Counted from the stretch's first letter, positions 22,355 to 35,600 are shown. The stretch is DNA of 64,000 nucleotides from Zoroaster sp. YZ-2022 (GCA_029582265.1 CM055820.1:14807695-14871694), one strand, 5' to 3'. The notes: a model not told the origin generated them from the sequence alone. Program-made: numbers and translations.

Positions 22355-23892
22355 ATTCATTTGTAAATTCAACGAACTGAACATTTCATTCATTTTTTTC
22401 ATATTGTTTTTCTTCAATTTATTATTTTACTTATTTTTCTTGTGATTTCTTTCAGTTACATGTGACTATATTGGTTTTCAGTTCATTGAGTTCAATACAA
22501 TAATTTTTGACTTCCTTGTACTGTTTTTCTCTTTGACTAACAAACTAATTAACAATTGATAAAAACATCCAAGGAGCTCTTAAAGATATTGAGGTTTTAA
22601 AAATGTGCAACAAGGAATTACCCAGGTAAATAACAATTTTAGAAACCTACTGTAAAAAACATTAAAAATGTACATTTTTGTAGGGAATGTGAGTGCAACC
22701 TCATTGTTCATTTATATGTACGGTGACTTTTTTTAAATGTATTTCCATATTCTTACAGAGTTACAAAGTTTGTGTGTTGACCTCTGTGCTTCCCACACAA
22801 GGACAGTTTGCATGTAGTGTAATGTATTTAAATAAGTAGTTCTAAGGTTTCTTGATTCATAAATGGTATCTGTGTTTCATATTATTTATTAATTTTACAA
22901 TGTAATAACTAATCATTATATCGTCTGGATGGATGGTTATGGTGAACTATTCACTGGCATAGTAATATGTAGATGGACAGCTTTGGTGACACGCACAGTT
23001 GCCGACTTGTTTTCGGTCTTTTTCTGAGAAGTTCATTGACACAGACACACTCCTGTATTTTCCTCTCGATTTCTATTTTGTTTAACCCGTGAACATAGCT
23101 TTGCCATGATTTTAATGTAGGAGAGCATCATCCAAGGAACCCCCAGTGAGTATTTCTTGTTATATTCACGATTTGTTTGAGGAATTCTAGTTTTCTTTTG
23201 TGATTGTCGTTGTCTAACTTCACATACAAAGTCATGAACTGTACATGTACACATTCATGGACTGCGTATAATGCTTTACATGCGTATATTGTTAGCTAGT
23301 ATGTGCTCATGTAACCAATGTTGCTGTCTGTGTATTTACTTGCGTTTACTATTATGTATCATTCTACATGGATTTCTATACTTCTGTTTCTACATGGAGT
23401 TTGGTCAACAGTAATGTATAACTCAGTATTGATTATTCTCAATGGATTCTGTTAATTACCTGGATTATCAAAGAATAAACTGTGATTGTTAAGCTTATAA
23501 TTGTCTTCAAGTACTACATTTTGTTACTGTACTCTTCCACATTCATTTGGGGACTAATCCTCTATGATATACCATAATGGTATCCCTACAATAAAAATGT
23601 AGGGATGAAAGACTCATGTCAGTAAATAGTGAAAAGGCATTAAGATTTATGTATTCTAACAGAAATTTGGAAAAAGTACTCTTTCGCAAATACGAAATGG
23701 AAAATTTAACTTTTCTTAAAAATTGCAGCACCTAGCATAAAAAAAATTTCAGTAAAGATTAATATTGTCATCATAAGCTTTGTACTGCATCTCTTTGGAA
23801 TTCCTTGCCTGGTGCATGTTTCCCTTCATCCCACGATCTATCCTGTTTCAAGCGGAATCTCAATTACCACATTCAGCTCCTACGAGTATATT
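22355..23892. other. Unit 2 spacer after piggyBac copy 2
   Basis: Non-coding, matching 2630-3002 plus 4474-5600 of unit 1. It shows the uninterrupted state of the Tc1 target near 22740. No gene seen. Confidence 0.65.
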
Positions 23893-24836
23893 CAGTGGCG
23901 CACCCAGGATTTGATTGGGGGGGGGGGGGGAGCTCAAAATATTTTTATTTGGAATCCAATATGGGGGAGAGACATGGCTGACCCAAACCATAACCGCTGG
24001 CGCGGCTGCAGCCATGTCCCTAGTCGTGCTCGTCAGTGAACCTACGGCACATGTTAAATGTTTCCTGGTGGTTTCTAGTCATAAAAAGAAGACATTATGG
24101 CATGATTCGGACTCGTAGGGTTTTACCTTCCATATAATTTCCTCCTCTTGATGTAAAGAACTTGAGCTTGTTTCGTCTGCACGATTTCTATAGTTAAATA
24201 CTTTCATTGCGTGGACGTAAAGTTTGTGATCATTCCGGGCGGAGCTAAATTTTTTCAAACACGAATTTGGCGGCAAAACCAAATCCCAATATTATCCAAT
24301 CGGTGTTTGCTAAAAGAGTGTCACATAATCTTTGTAAATTAAAACCCAATCCTGGGCCATTGTGTACAAACTGGAAAGGAGTTGATTATAATGCGGGCGT
24401 GTTTAAATTTTACGCGTAACCTCAACGACAGTCAACGACCTCAACAAGAGAAACGGACAACAGAAAATGAAAATAAAATTAAGTAAAGCTGCTCCCTGAT
24501 CAGGGTGCACCATGGCAGGGGTTGGGGTGGGGGGAGAATGTGTAAAAATGCTTGTTATATATACTGGTGGCCCTTCAAGCTTACATGCACATGCATACGC
24601 AACGCCGTAAAATATAATAGTGAGTGGAATAAATGGAAAACTTTGAGGGGAGCTTGAGTCCCCATCCCTTATACCACTGCCCTATACTCCTTGCCGAACT
24701 CCTCTGTAGACAAGACTTGGGCTCAGATTTTGCTCTTTCCTGGCTCCTTCTTTAAAAAAATAATAAAACATCAGCGGGCCCTGGGGGGGGGGGGGCTCGA
24801 GCCCCCCAAGCCCCCCCCCCCTTGGGTGCGCCACTG
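23893..24836. mobile_element. hAT-type element CAGTGGCGCACCC
   Basis: The termini are CAGTGGCGCACCC and GGGTGCGCCACTG, with perfect 8-bp duplications AGTATATT (23885-23892, 24837-24844). Unit 1 near 5600 is uninterrupted. G-runs and C-runs lie just inside the ends. The 944-bp body shows no transposase motif, so it is non-autonomous. Confidence 0.92.
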
Positions 24837-24844
24837 AGTATATT

Positions 24845-26415
24845 TACTATTTTTCTTCTGTTGTAGCCCTGAGTGGCTTTTAGCTTTCTTTAGGGTGAAT
24901 ATGCATTAAAAAACAAACAAAAAACTAATGACAACAATTTAACCATTTGGTTATTGATGAATTACCAAATTCTATACCTAACCTTTATCGGAGATGCTTT
25001 AATAACAGCTGAAAAACAGATGATCAGTCCCACTCATAGAAACACCACTATTACAAACATTTATACTGAATATAACCATGATATAACCTCCTTCATTAAT
25101 TTGTCCCAAAAATCAATACTCCCCCACACCATTGGAAATAACACACTGAGAGGTCATTCAACTGGGATGGTTTAATTTTAAGTTCACCCTGAAAGTCAGT
25201 GCAACATATGCCTTGCCTGAAGGGTCGCAATATAGGTTTGTGTAGATTTTGGCTTAGTGTCAAGGGTCACAAAGGTTGGCAGTCTGGGCTGATAATAATC
25301 ATCAATCAGTCCATGGCCAGGCCAATGGTAGTCATGACAGAACCTTTTGTGAGTGTTGTTTGACATGTCTGTGCTATTTTGGACATAAGAATTCCAGGTT
25401 GTGTTTGTGGGATGGAAGCATTGAGGGTGGCATTCTCAGTAATAGTAAGAACCTGGATGGCAGCTGGCTTTTAATGACTCTGTGGAAAAGGGCCAATACC
25501 ATCTATAGGGGTTAGTTTCAATACTATTTTTAGCCAGCATTTTCTTCTTTGGGTAGGAGGGCAGGAGTTACCAGAGTCACAAGTAACTTTATTCTGTTTC
25601 TTTTGCTATTAAGACTGGGGTAGAAGTTTTGTTTTTCTTGTGACAGGTAGAATTAACATACCCTATTTTATATATTGCGCCCTCGCTTATTCTAAGAAGT
25701 TGCTTTGTCTTGTGGTCATAACCACCACAGCTTCTGTCTGGACCACATCAAGATATTGTGCTGGCCATATGTATACAGTATACACTTAATATTCAAGTTC
25801 TTCGTTACACGTCATAAAGGCTTCACACTGGTTAGATTGGGGTGAGTGTACTTTCATTTAACTTGTTCTTTTATCACACTTATTAAGTTGTTAATTAGTG
25901 TTTTCTGAATATTACTTTGACTAGAGATTACTCAGTAGTTCAGTCGGTGGAAAGTGAACTATTTGTTTAACTGATTTGCTGAAAGGTTTAACCCCTTGCG
26001 TACAGCGCGATATTATGGACGGCTGGACGGTTCGCCGGTATTATTTTTTACCAAGTGATGAGGGTGGTGCGGCCAACCAAGAAACATCTGTGGGGCCGGG
26101 GAGCACTGGGTCGAACCTGGCCGTGGATAGGGTGCTAGTACACAGAGATATTACAACTAAGTGTACATGTGCACGACGGCCTGTGTTTTACATGGGGAGC
26201 ATCGGGTCGAACCCAGCCAAACCCGGCCGTGGATAGGGTGCTGGTATGCAGAGATTTTACAACAACGTGTACTGTACATGTGCACGATGACCTGTGTTTT
26301 ACGTGTGGAGAGCCGGGACGACCTCGGCCGTGGATAGGGTGCTGGTATACAGAGATTTTATAACTCTGTGTACATGTACATGTGCACGACCATCCATGTT
26401 TTATATTGTACTTAT
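24845..26415. other. Unit 2 spacer and minisatellite block
   Basis: Matches 5600-6035, 7556-7930 and 15974-16575 of unit 1 in order. It holds the empty sites of the hAT copy (near 25335) and of the P-like element (25724). No gene supported apart from the minisatellite. Confidence 0.7.
26084..26400 (+). repeat. ~100-bp minisatellite, unit 2, about 4 copies
   Basis: Same GGGTCGAACCC / GGATAGGGTGCTGGTA repeat as at 16349, but with about four partly truncated copies instead of two. A copy-number difference between paralogous units is expected for a tandem array. Confidence 0.65.
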
Positions 26416-27268
26416 TAGGTGTTCGGCTTTTCAGCCGAACAACTATTGTTATTGTTCCGTTTTTTTTGTTTTTTTACTTCTTCTTCTCCTTAACTTTTCT
26501 CTACATCGAAAGTACAAGTTAACAATTTCACACAACCTTGAAACTTCACACATATAAAGACCTTATCATGTAGATGAATCTAGAAGTTGTTACGTAACGT
26601 CATCAGGTATCAAATTACAAGCCATTTAAGTTTTAAAAATGACTATTTGCTATCGACTGTATATCAAAATATACTAAAGCTATGATGTTCATAATCTGGG
26701 ATCTGATAGATCAAGGCTTAGGCAACATTTGAAAAGTTAACGTCAAAATCGTCTGACATTTGCTTCCGGTCGTACCGGAAGGTCAAATTTTGATTTGTTT
26801 TTTTTCTTCAAAATTCCTTTTCTGGGCCAAAATCCCATTGACTTAACACACACCAGACACTCGTGGTTCTGGGGCCCATTGTTTACAAACCGCAGAGACT
26901 GAGATCGTTATCTACTGGAAAACAGCTGGCGGTCTTCACGGGGACGTTTGCGGTGTCACAGGATAAAGCTCTTGCAGGATAAAATATATTTTATGTGTGG
27001 TTGGGTGTTTAAGCCAATAACGGATGCGCTACAATATTTCTAAAACCATAGATCATATTAACTTAATACTGCAGTGTCATTTTTGTACGAATGGAAAGGG
27101 CTGTTGAAAAAGCCAATACCGAAAAGCTATTTCTTTGAAATGAGTAAGGCAACTTACTTTTGAAAACAATCTTAAGTCACATTTTAACAATGATCCCAAT
27201 TGATGAGGACATCAATTACCGTCACTTCCGAACACCTTGAGTTTGTTCACAAACTCGGAATTTCTAGT
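26416..27268 (+). mobile_element. Helentron-like element with TT target
   Basis: It starts TAGGTGTTCGGC with a hairpin to GCCGAACA. It ends CGAACACC, hairpin GAGTTTGTTCACAAACTC, then GGAATTTCTAGT. The unit 1 sequence ACTTATTGTATATTG (near 16573) is the empty site: the element sits between the two Ts with no target duplication, as described for Helentrons (Helitron2). The interior has CTTCCGG...CCGGAAG. No Rep/helicase domain; non-autonomous. Confidence 0.68.
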
Positions 27269-27299
27269 TGTATATTGTACTTATATCGATAAGTATTAG

Positions 27300-27524
27300 A
27301 GCTTCTGTCCCCTGGACATGGTGTACAATACTGTTATTTTCTAATAACATCCCCTGGATACTATCAAATATTTTTTTATTTTGTAAAAACAGAAGTCTCG
27401 CTATCGGCACATTTATGTCAAAATCACTGGCACTACTTTCAATATCTGAAGTTTGTTCAGAAAAAGTTTCAAAATCTGAACCACTGGTTGCCGTGAGGGT
27501 ATCTCTGTCTTCACTCGAAGCCAT
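27300..27524 (-). CDS. Small acidic ORF, unit 2 copy (unknown)
   Basis: Paralogue of the frame at 16839, with start MASSEDRD, the same FETFSEQTSDIESSA block and DINVPIARLL. Differences in the shared ~45 codons are mostly conservative, for example K/R and C/S. After IARLL the reading diverges. No domain known to me. Either an orphan transposase first exon or a chance frame inside duplicated DNA. Confidence 0.33.
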
Positions 27525-28054
27525 CAGTTATGGAAGTGACAACACTGTGCATAATTACAGTGTATAGACCTGGCAAGCTAAATCAGGCATACCCACTACG
27601 CACATAGTTTAATTAAAAGGGTGTTCAGAAAGCTCTTGAATGCCCAATCTATATAACACTCCCATTTAAGAACAATATGGTTCACCAAACTATCAAATGC
27701 AGCTGGAAAAACAATTAATTCTGTATGTGCTGGAATGTGGCTATATGTGTCCACCAGCACAGTGGCATCTCCCCAAGCTGGGGCTATGAAGTACTTTTTT
27801 GTTATTATTCTCCTAAGTTACTTTGAATAAGTTTGTCTTCATATATACATTTTAGGAGTATTTGTTCACTTTCTTTAGTTTCTGTAATTTACTTAATCAC
27901 TTTGTATGAGTATACTCCTTTAAGGATGAATGCAGTGTTATATTATCTGATCTATTCTAGAATATTCACCATAGTTATTTAAGTATCTTATACAGTAATT
28001 TTAGTTTGGAAGCATTCATAAATTTAGTGCTGTGATAAAACTGCTTGCCTTTTC

Positions 28055-28865
28055 CAGAGATGCCAGTGCGTTGGCAAAAAAAATACGGAAATTTATTATC
28101 ATTGTGACAAATAGCCGCGGAGCGAACGTCGCAAGCGTAACGTGTATCGACCGGGGTGCAGCTCATGAATTTTAGCCTTTCTAGGCCTTATGGAAGGCTC
28201 TCCTGTCAACTACTACACAGAATAAATGTTACATTTATTTTTAACCTTCGCCTCAATTGTCTTCAAACTGTCCGTTCTTTGCAGAACCTTGAATTTTTCC
28301 ATCTTTGAATTGTCCCGAAGAGAATGGCCTCACTCTTCCTCCATGCTTTGACAGAATTTACGAAAACCAAGTTTCAATGCGTATCGCTTCAGCATACATG
28401 TACATGTGTTAGACAACTCGTCCTGCCTAGTCTCAGATGGCCATGTGACAAGGACTTGGTTGGTACCCGGCGAGTAATGTAGGAGTATTTGATATGAAGA
28501 CTGCGATCGGACACCACCGACGCATGAAATCATAGACTTGATTTCAAGGCTGTGTGTGATAACTTCGCTTACCACTACAGCATACATACGAAGACGAACC
28601 AGGTTCATCGTGCGCTCGTTACATACATACACGTAGTCGGCAGGCGTTCGCGGGATAAGCCTCGAAATCAAGGCTACTGAAATTACTGCTGCGCTGCTGT
28701 CGTACGTCGAGCTCTCGAGACGCGAAAAAAAAAATAATAAAAAATTTCCGTTTCCTTTTTTTTCCTCCGGTCTTTTTATGAATGGACGGCCGGAAAAAAA
28801 CGGATTTTGGGGAGATTTTTAAAAAAACCGGAATTGCGGTTTAAACCGGAAAAGTGGCATCTCTG
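28055..28865. mobile_element. hAT-like element CAGAGATGCCA
   Basis: Inverted ends CAGAGATGCCA and TGGCATCTCTG enclose 811 bp absent from unit 1 (near 17403). CTTTT borders both sides, but a clean 8-bp duplication is not visible. It is more GC-rich inside (28080-28700). A 114-codon minus-strand frame (28330-28671) has no recognisable domain. Confidence 0.7.
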
Positions 28866-29569
28866 CTTTTCTTTAACCTTGGACTACCACTTATATACAT
28901 GTATATTGTACATGTTTCAACTATAGGAGTGACCTAGCCAGTAGCCATAATAACATGTGGTTGTCCTTAGCTGCAAGTGAAAGGTTGAAGGTCTTTGGTA
29001 CTTGGTACTAGTAGTGCAAGAAACCTTGATTTATTATGGAATGCTTATTTTGTTTCTGGAGTATCAAGTCCCTAGACTAGATGAGTGTTTCTAGAGTATA
29101 TCTGATTATCCATTGCCTGTAGGTCTGCACACAATTCCATCCATCGATATTGCTTTGTTATTAGGTGTTCGAGCGACAGCGCGAACACCTCTTGCAGGGT
29201 TTTCCCTTAACCTTTTTTTTCACTCGCCGGCCGGGCTAGTAAACCAAACTTTTCACAAGCCCACAAGCCTTTTCACTCGCCCGTATGTTTTTTTTAATAC
29301 TTTTTAATCAAATCACTGTTTTTAGTAATTTAGGCATTTTGCATCAGAACGTGCATTATAAACAACAGTTGTTAGTTACCTTATTATTATATGTGCATAT
29401 TTGTTTCTGAGGCAATACTAATGTTTCTTTAATTAATAACGGATTTTATTCTAATAACAGAGGAAAAGATCAGGCACATTAGTGTACAGTAATGCTTTTG
29501 CTTTAATTCTGAAATGAAGAAGGCTCATTTCATATTTTATTTCTAACCAACTGAACACAACAATAATGA

Positions 29570-29670
29570 AAACATTAAAAAAAATCAGGGCACCAAGGCA
29601 ATTTTTAAGATTTTGAAAGGGCATCACGGCAATGATAAAAAACGTAAAGGGCACCAAGGCAATCTTTAAA
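29570..29670. repeat. Short direct repeats GGGCACCAAGGCAAT
   Basis: Three diverged copies of GGGCAxCAxGGCAAT with A/T-rich spacers inside the complex insertion; a related GGGCATCACGGC occurs at 30499. Confidence 0.5.
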
Positions 29671-30498
29671 AAATTAAAATAAAAAACACAATGAAAAATT
29701 AACACACTCCAATTCATTTCAGCACATGCCAATAAGACTAAAGTTTCCTTTATCTGTCTCCGTTTGGGTTTTATTAGTATTACATGTAGGCCTACATGAA
29801 AACAGTATTGCAACACTTACAGTTTATGTCACCAATTTAAAAAAAATAAAAATAAAAAAAATGTTAACCCGAAAAAAACATCAAGTTTTATGCATTTGGA
29901 TGTGGCAGTATTCAGTTCACTCTTTTTTTTATTTGCTAGTCGACCCTTTGACAGCATGTTGACGACCACCAAAAGCCCTGGCCACATACGTACGGTACAG
30001 CGACGCGACACGATGATCGATGCGTCGATGCTGTATCCGATGCACGCGCACACGCTGCATGCATGTCTAGGTACAGATTCGGCATGTATTATTTACGTTG
30101 CATGCGCCCCAACGCCGCGCCATGCTATTTTTAGCTGGTACCCGCGAATGCTTGGCGTAGTGTTTATGTTGTGGGTACTGTTGACACCAACCAAAGTATT
30201 AGCAAGGGCCAAGTTCGTACAACGACCAAGCGGCCGATATTGCCTGGTAACCGCTATATCATTTTGGTCATGTGCACCAGGTAATTTTGACTATTAGTAT
30301 TTTGTTCCCAAATGGTCGTTACGTGAACTTGGTCTTAGCAGCGCAGCCACCGGTCGCGCAACGGCGATATATTTTTTCCGTGAGAATATGTAGGCCTAGG
30401 TACGTAGTATATAAATACTATGTGTAAACAGTGGGCACAACGGCAATGCAGGGAAAAAGCACAGCAACTCGTTGCCGTGAAAAGTGGCATTTTTAAAG

Positions 30499-30872
30499 GG
30501 CATCACGGCGGTCGATTCACAACTCAGTGCGCCGCCAGCGGCAAGCCGGGAAAGGCCAATTTCAAACTTTCAGGGTCGACATCGCGTCTATCGCGTTGTA
30601 TTAGATGGTGGTCAGTACAGCAGTATGGATTTCGCGCGAATGCGAGTGGATGAGTTAAATCAATTTTTGACTAATCGGGGAATACCTTGTGCGGGAAAGA
30701 AGAGAAGAGTTGATAGATTTAGCGGAGAAGGGGTGTAAGAAGTACGGTCGATGCATTGGCGATACCCGCTTCCGGTTTTGTGATGTCGACTTTTTCCCAT
30801 GATGCACTGCGTAATTTGGCCTTTTCCCGGCTTGCCGCTGGCGGCGCCCTTGTTGTGAATCGATGCCGTCGT
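30499..30872. repeat. Inverted-repeat module enclosing a SAP-like exon
   Basis: Left arm 30513-30562 (GATTCACAAC...GCCGCCAGCGGCAAGCCGGG) is inverted at about 30813-30862. The ~250 bp between them carry the SAP-like coding remnant. It looks like a MITE, or foldback, that has captured coding sequence. Confidence 0.6.
30600..30790 (+). pseudogene. SAP-domain-like coding remnant
   Basis: The frame ARMRVDELNQFLTNRGIPCAG then KKR shows the helix-turn-helix pattern of SAP domains (xELxxFLxxRGxxxxGKK). A one-base frameshift later the continuation is ELIDLAEKGCKKYG, completing the second helix. SAP domains bind AT-rich DNA and occur in some transposon-linked proteins. The frameshift and short length make it a pseudogene. 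Confidence 0.5.
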
Positions 30873-31452
30873 GTAATTTCAGGGCTGATATGATATAGGC
30901 CAATCGGTGACAATATTTTGACTCGCCCAGCGGGCTACTGAAGGAAGGGTTTTGACTCGCCCACCGCCGTTAAGGTCGAACCCTTCTTCTTCTTCTTAAA
31001 AGCTTAAAACTTAACATATAGTTAGACCTTAACATGTAGTTGTACCTTAAGTTGTGACGTCGTGAGGTCATCAGATATCGAATTATAATTCAAAAAATGG
31101 AACTCCTGATATGGATGATTTTTTAGCCGTGCTATTTGTACACGTTGTATAGGGCGAGTTGAACCTACAACAATATTATCCATATTGCGGATTCACCTGG
31201 CGCAATACGTTGCTGTACAATACGAGCTGGTTAAAAAACCATTCATATCGGAGGTTCACCCGGCGCAATACTTTGCTGTACAATACAAGCTGGTTAAGAG
31301 TTTTCCAATGCGCCCTTGACAAAAGGTTTTCAGGCACTGGAGTTAATTTAAATACAAAATCAATTAATTTTGATTTTGAGACAAGAGATCCAGATCTTCT
31401 TTTAACTTGTGTTTTTTTATTTATTTTCTTTTTATTATTTTATCAATTTAAT

Positions 31453-32575
31453 TAGGTGTTCGAGCCACAGCGCGAACACCTCTTGATATTGTTCGGTTTT
31501 TACTTTTTCTTCTCCTTCTTTTCGGTGAATATCCAGAGCAAAAATCATAGTTGCAGAGTTCACAGAACCTTAAAACTTCACACAGTTATACCTTAACATT
31601 TAGTTGTATCTTAAGTCGTGACGTCATAGTGAGGTCATCAGATATCGAATTACACTCAATCAGATTGTTAATTGTCAAAAATATTTTCAAAAACATAACC
31701 CCAATTTGACCTTTGCTTCCTGTCCAAACCAGAAGTCAAAGTTTAATATTAAAAATATCATATCTCAACAACCACAAGGGGTAAATTCACAATCTTTCCA
31801 CCACTGTATAGATTGTTAATAATTGTCGAAAAATATTTACACAAAGGTGACCCCAATTTGACCTTACTTCCTGTCCAAACCGGAAGTCAAAGTTTAATAT
31901 TGAAAAAAATCATATCTCAACAACCACAAGAGGTAAATTCAGTTTGTGTACCATTGTACAGATTGTTAATTGTCAAAAATATTTACAAAAACATGACCCC
32001 AATTTGACCTTTACTTCCTGTCCAAACCGGAAGTCAAAGTTTAATATTAAAAATATCATATCTCAACAACCACAAGGGGTAAATTCACAATCTTTCCACC
32101 ATTGTTTAGATTGTTAATTGTCAATAAATATTTACACAAAGGTGACCCCAATTTGACCTTTACTTCCTGTCCAAACCGGAAGTCAAAGTTTAATATTAAA
32201 AAAATATTTTCAAAATCGTACATTATTAGCGAGGACGACGGTTTCGTCAAAATCACAATTCGTATCTGGAACTACACGAAAACGGGTTGTAAAAACTCGC
32301 CAAAGAAATAAATGCCTTCTCTCAAAGAATGTCGGTACCAAAATTGACCCTTATGTAGCAGAACAGTTGTTTTTCACATTAAGTTCAAATCATTGAAATG
32401 GACTTCAAACAAATCATCGTTGGTAACCACATAATATTTTACAGGGTACTCTTTAATATGAAAAAAATAATAATAATGCAAAGTTTCTTTAAAAAACATT
32501 CTGACGTCATCATCACTGCCCTGACAAAACTCGAACACCTATGTGTTTGTAATATCACAAACACTTCCATCTAGT
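31453..32575 (+). mobile_element. Helentron-like element, unit 2
   Basis: It starts TAGGTGTTCGAGCC with hairpin GCGAACACC. The end carries the hairpin GTGTTTGT...ACAAACAC, then CTAG (32571-32574), then T. Four TTCCTGTCC...CCGGAAG tandem repeats lie inside, and the last ~400 bp match 18480-18936 of unit 1 closely. Non-autonomous. Confidence 0.62.
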
Positions 32576-32699
32576 TGATAATAGTATGGTTATACTTATC
32601 AAGTGTTCTCCAGCAATTGATATGTGATCATTCCTATTCCTGATTCCATTAAGCAACCACAAGGAATAGTTTTATTGTCCTCTTGAGTACTTAAAGTAC

Positions 32700-35600
32700 T
32701 TTGAGTTTCAGTGAAACATCTCCAGAGACAAAAACATAGTTGCGGAGTACACAGAACCTTAAAACTTCACACATAGTTAGACCTTAACATGTAGTTATAC
32801 CTTAAGTTGTGACGTCATAGTGAGGTCATCAGATATCGAATTACATTCAATCAAAGTTAATATTTAAAAAAAATTATATCTCATGAACCACAAAAGATAT
32901 TTTCACAATCTTTGCACCATGTTATAGATCTCGAATTATGTGAATTTTCGTACACAGACGTGACCCCAATCTGACCTTACTTCCTGTCCAAACCGGAAGT
33001 CAAAGTTTAATATTTTAAAAAAACTAGACGGCAGTGTTTGTGATATTACAAACACGGGTGTTCGAGTTTTGTCAGGGCAGTGATGACGTCAGATTTTTAA
33101 AAAGAAACTTTGCATTATTATTTTTTTCATATTAAAGAGTACCCTGTAAAATATGATGTGGTTACCAACGATGATTTGTTTGAAGTCCATTTCAATGATT
33201 TGAACTTAATCACATTAGGCCCTACACCAAATTCAAACTTCATTTCAAATGCAATGGTATAATAAAAGAATGATAATGATCGAATAAAACTTCTCTTCAG
33301 ACTACACCTAGAAGATCCTCAACAAGGTTACAAGGGAATTTCAAGACCAACAGATGTTAATTACACTGAAATTTCAAAATAAATTCTGATTATTATTTTT
33401 TTAAACTGGCCATGGAATCTTTATTGTTCACCGGATGGTTTTACATACATCGATCATTACTCTTCCAAAACAGAAACAACCAAAATCGGAACAGTTCAGT
33501 GCTAGTTATTTTAACTGACATGTTTATCACAAAATCGAAACAACATCCTGATAATTCTGTGGTGAAACCCAAGCATGGAATACCCACCTTGTCTCAGTCA
33601 ATCAGACTAATGAAATCTGCAATGACCCCCCATTCAAAAAACATCTTGCGCAACAATGCGCAGTTACTTGAGCAAAAACAAAAACATGTACCATAACCAA
33701 AAATGTATCAACTTTCAGAAAATCGTTGTTTTGTATAGGTTTTTTATTTTTAAATTTTTACTGCTTTTTATGAACTGTTGGGTAAAAAATAGGTGCTAAT
33801 TTGGACACTAATTTAAACCAACTGTAAAAATGACAAAATCCACCAAATCGGACCGAATTTTGTATCTATTCAGCAGACCTTTCTCTGTACAAAATATCAA
33901 CAAATGACGCATGTCTATGAGATATTTTTGCTAAAGATATTTTTGCAAAAGTCCCGAAGGTTGTCAAATAAAAAGTGGCCGTTTCATTTACCAAGACGTG
34001 TTTTCAACTCATTAGTGTACCAATGAAATCTCGTTTATTCTTGAAAAACAGTTCAAATGTGAAAAACAACTATTCTGCTACATAAGGGTAAATTTTGGTA
34101 GCGAAATTCTTTGAGAGAAGGCATTTCTTTGGCGAGTTTTTACAAACCGTTTTCGTGTAGTTCCAGATACGAATTGTGATTTTGACGAAACCGTCGTCCT
34201 CGCTAATAATGAACGGTTTTGAAAATATTGACTTCCGGTTTGGACAAATAAGGTCAAATTGGAGTCACCTTTGTGTAAATATTTTTTGACAATTAACAAT
34301 GGTCGAAAGATTGTGAATTTACCCCTTGTGGTTGTTGAGATATGATTTTTTTAAATATTAAACTTTGACTTCCGGTTTGGACAGGAAGTAAAGGTCAAAT
34401 TGGGGTCATGTTTTTGTAAATATTGTTGACAATTAACCATCTGTACAATGGTGCAAAAACTGTGAATTTACCTCTTGTGGTTGTTGAGATATGATTTTTT
34501 TTAATATTAAACTTTGACTTCCGGTTTGGACAGGAAGTAAGGTCAAATTGGGGTCACCTTTGTGTAAATATTTTTCGACAATTAACAATCTATACAATGG
34601 TGGAAAGATTGTGAATTTACCTCTTGTGGTTAATATTAAAAAAATATTTTCAAAATCGTACATTATTAGCGAGGACGACGGTTTCGTCAAAATCACAATT
34701 CGTATCTGGAACCACACGAAAACGGGTTGTAAAAACTCGCCAAAGAAATAAATGCCTTCTCTCAAAGAATTTCGGTACCACATTTGAACTGTTTTTTCAA
34801 GAATAAATAATGTGATTAAGTTCAAATCATTGAAATGGACTTCAAACAAATCATCGTTGGTAACCACATCATGTTTTACAGGGTACTCTTTAATATGAAC
34901 AAAAAATAATAATGCAAAGTTCTGACAAAACTCGACCACCTATGTGTTTGTAATATCACAAACACTTCCATCTAGTTTTTACTTTTTCTTCTCCTTCTTC
35001 TTTTCGGTGAATATCCACAGCAAAAATCATAGTTGCAGAGTTCACAGAACCTTAAAACTTCACACATAGTTAGACCTTATAATGTGTGACGTCATAATGA
35101 GGTCATCAGATATCGAACTACACTCAATCAAAGTTTAAAATTTCAAAAAATTATATCTCATGAACCACATAAGATATTTTCACAATATTTACACCATGTT
35201 ATAGATCTTGAATTATGTGATTTTTCGTACACAGACGTGACCCCAATCTGGCCTTACTTCCTGTCCAAACCGGAAGTCAAAGTTTAATGTTTAAAAAAAT
35301 CATATCTCAACAACCACAAGAGGTAAATTCAGTTTTTGCACCATTGTACAGATTGTTAATTGTCAAAAATATTTACAAAAACATGATCCCAATTTGACCT
35401 TTACTTCCTGTCCAAACCGGAAGTCAAAGTGTAATATTAAAAAAATATTTTCAAAATCGTACATTATTAGCGAGGACGACGGTTTCGTCAAAATCACAAT
35501 TCGTATCTGGAACTACACGAAAACGGGTTGTAAAAACTCGCCAAAGAAATAAATGCCTTCTCTCAAAGAATTTCGGTACCAAAATTGACCCTTATGTAGC

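Larger units (their letters stand above)
29162..31452 (+). mobile_element. Helentron-like start interrupted by a complex insertion
   Basis: It begins TAGGTGTTCGAG...GCGAACACCTC like the element at 17701. The typical T/C-rich continuation is displaced from about 29190 to 30990, where TTCTTCTTCTT resumes. The inserted DNA starts GCAGGGTTTTCCCTTAACC and ends near CGTTAAGGTCGAACCC, with ACTCGCC motifs near both ends. This suggests a separate element with imperfect inverted ends. Boundaries are approximate. Confidence 0.5.

Noticed and set aside
29451..30297. Several 75-135 codon frames on both strands
   Set aside because: They lie in the complex insertion, overlap each other on opposite strands and show no motif.
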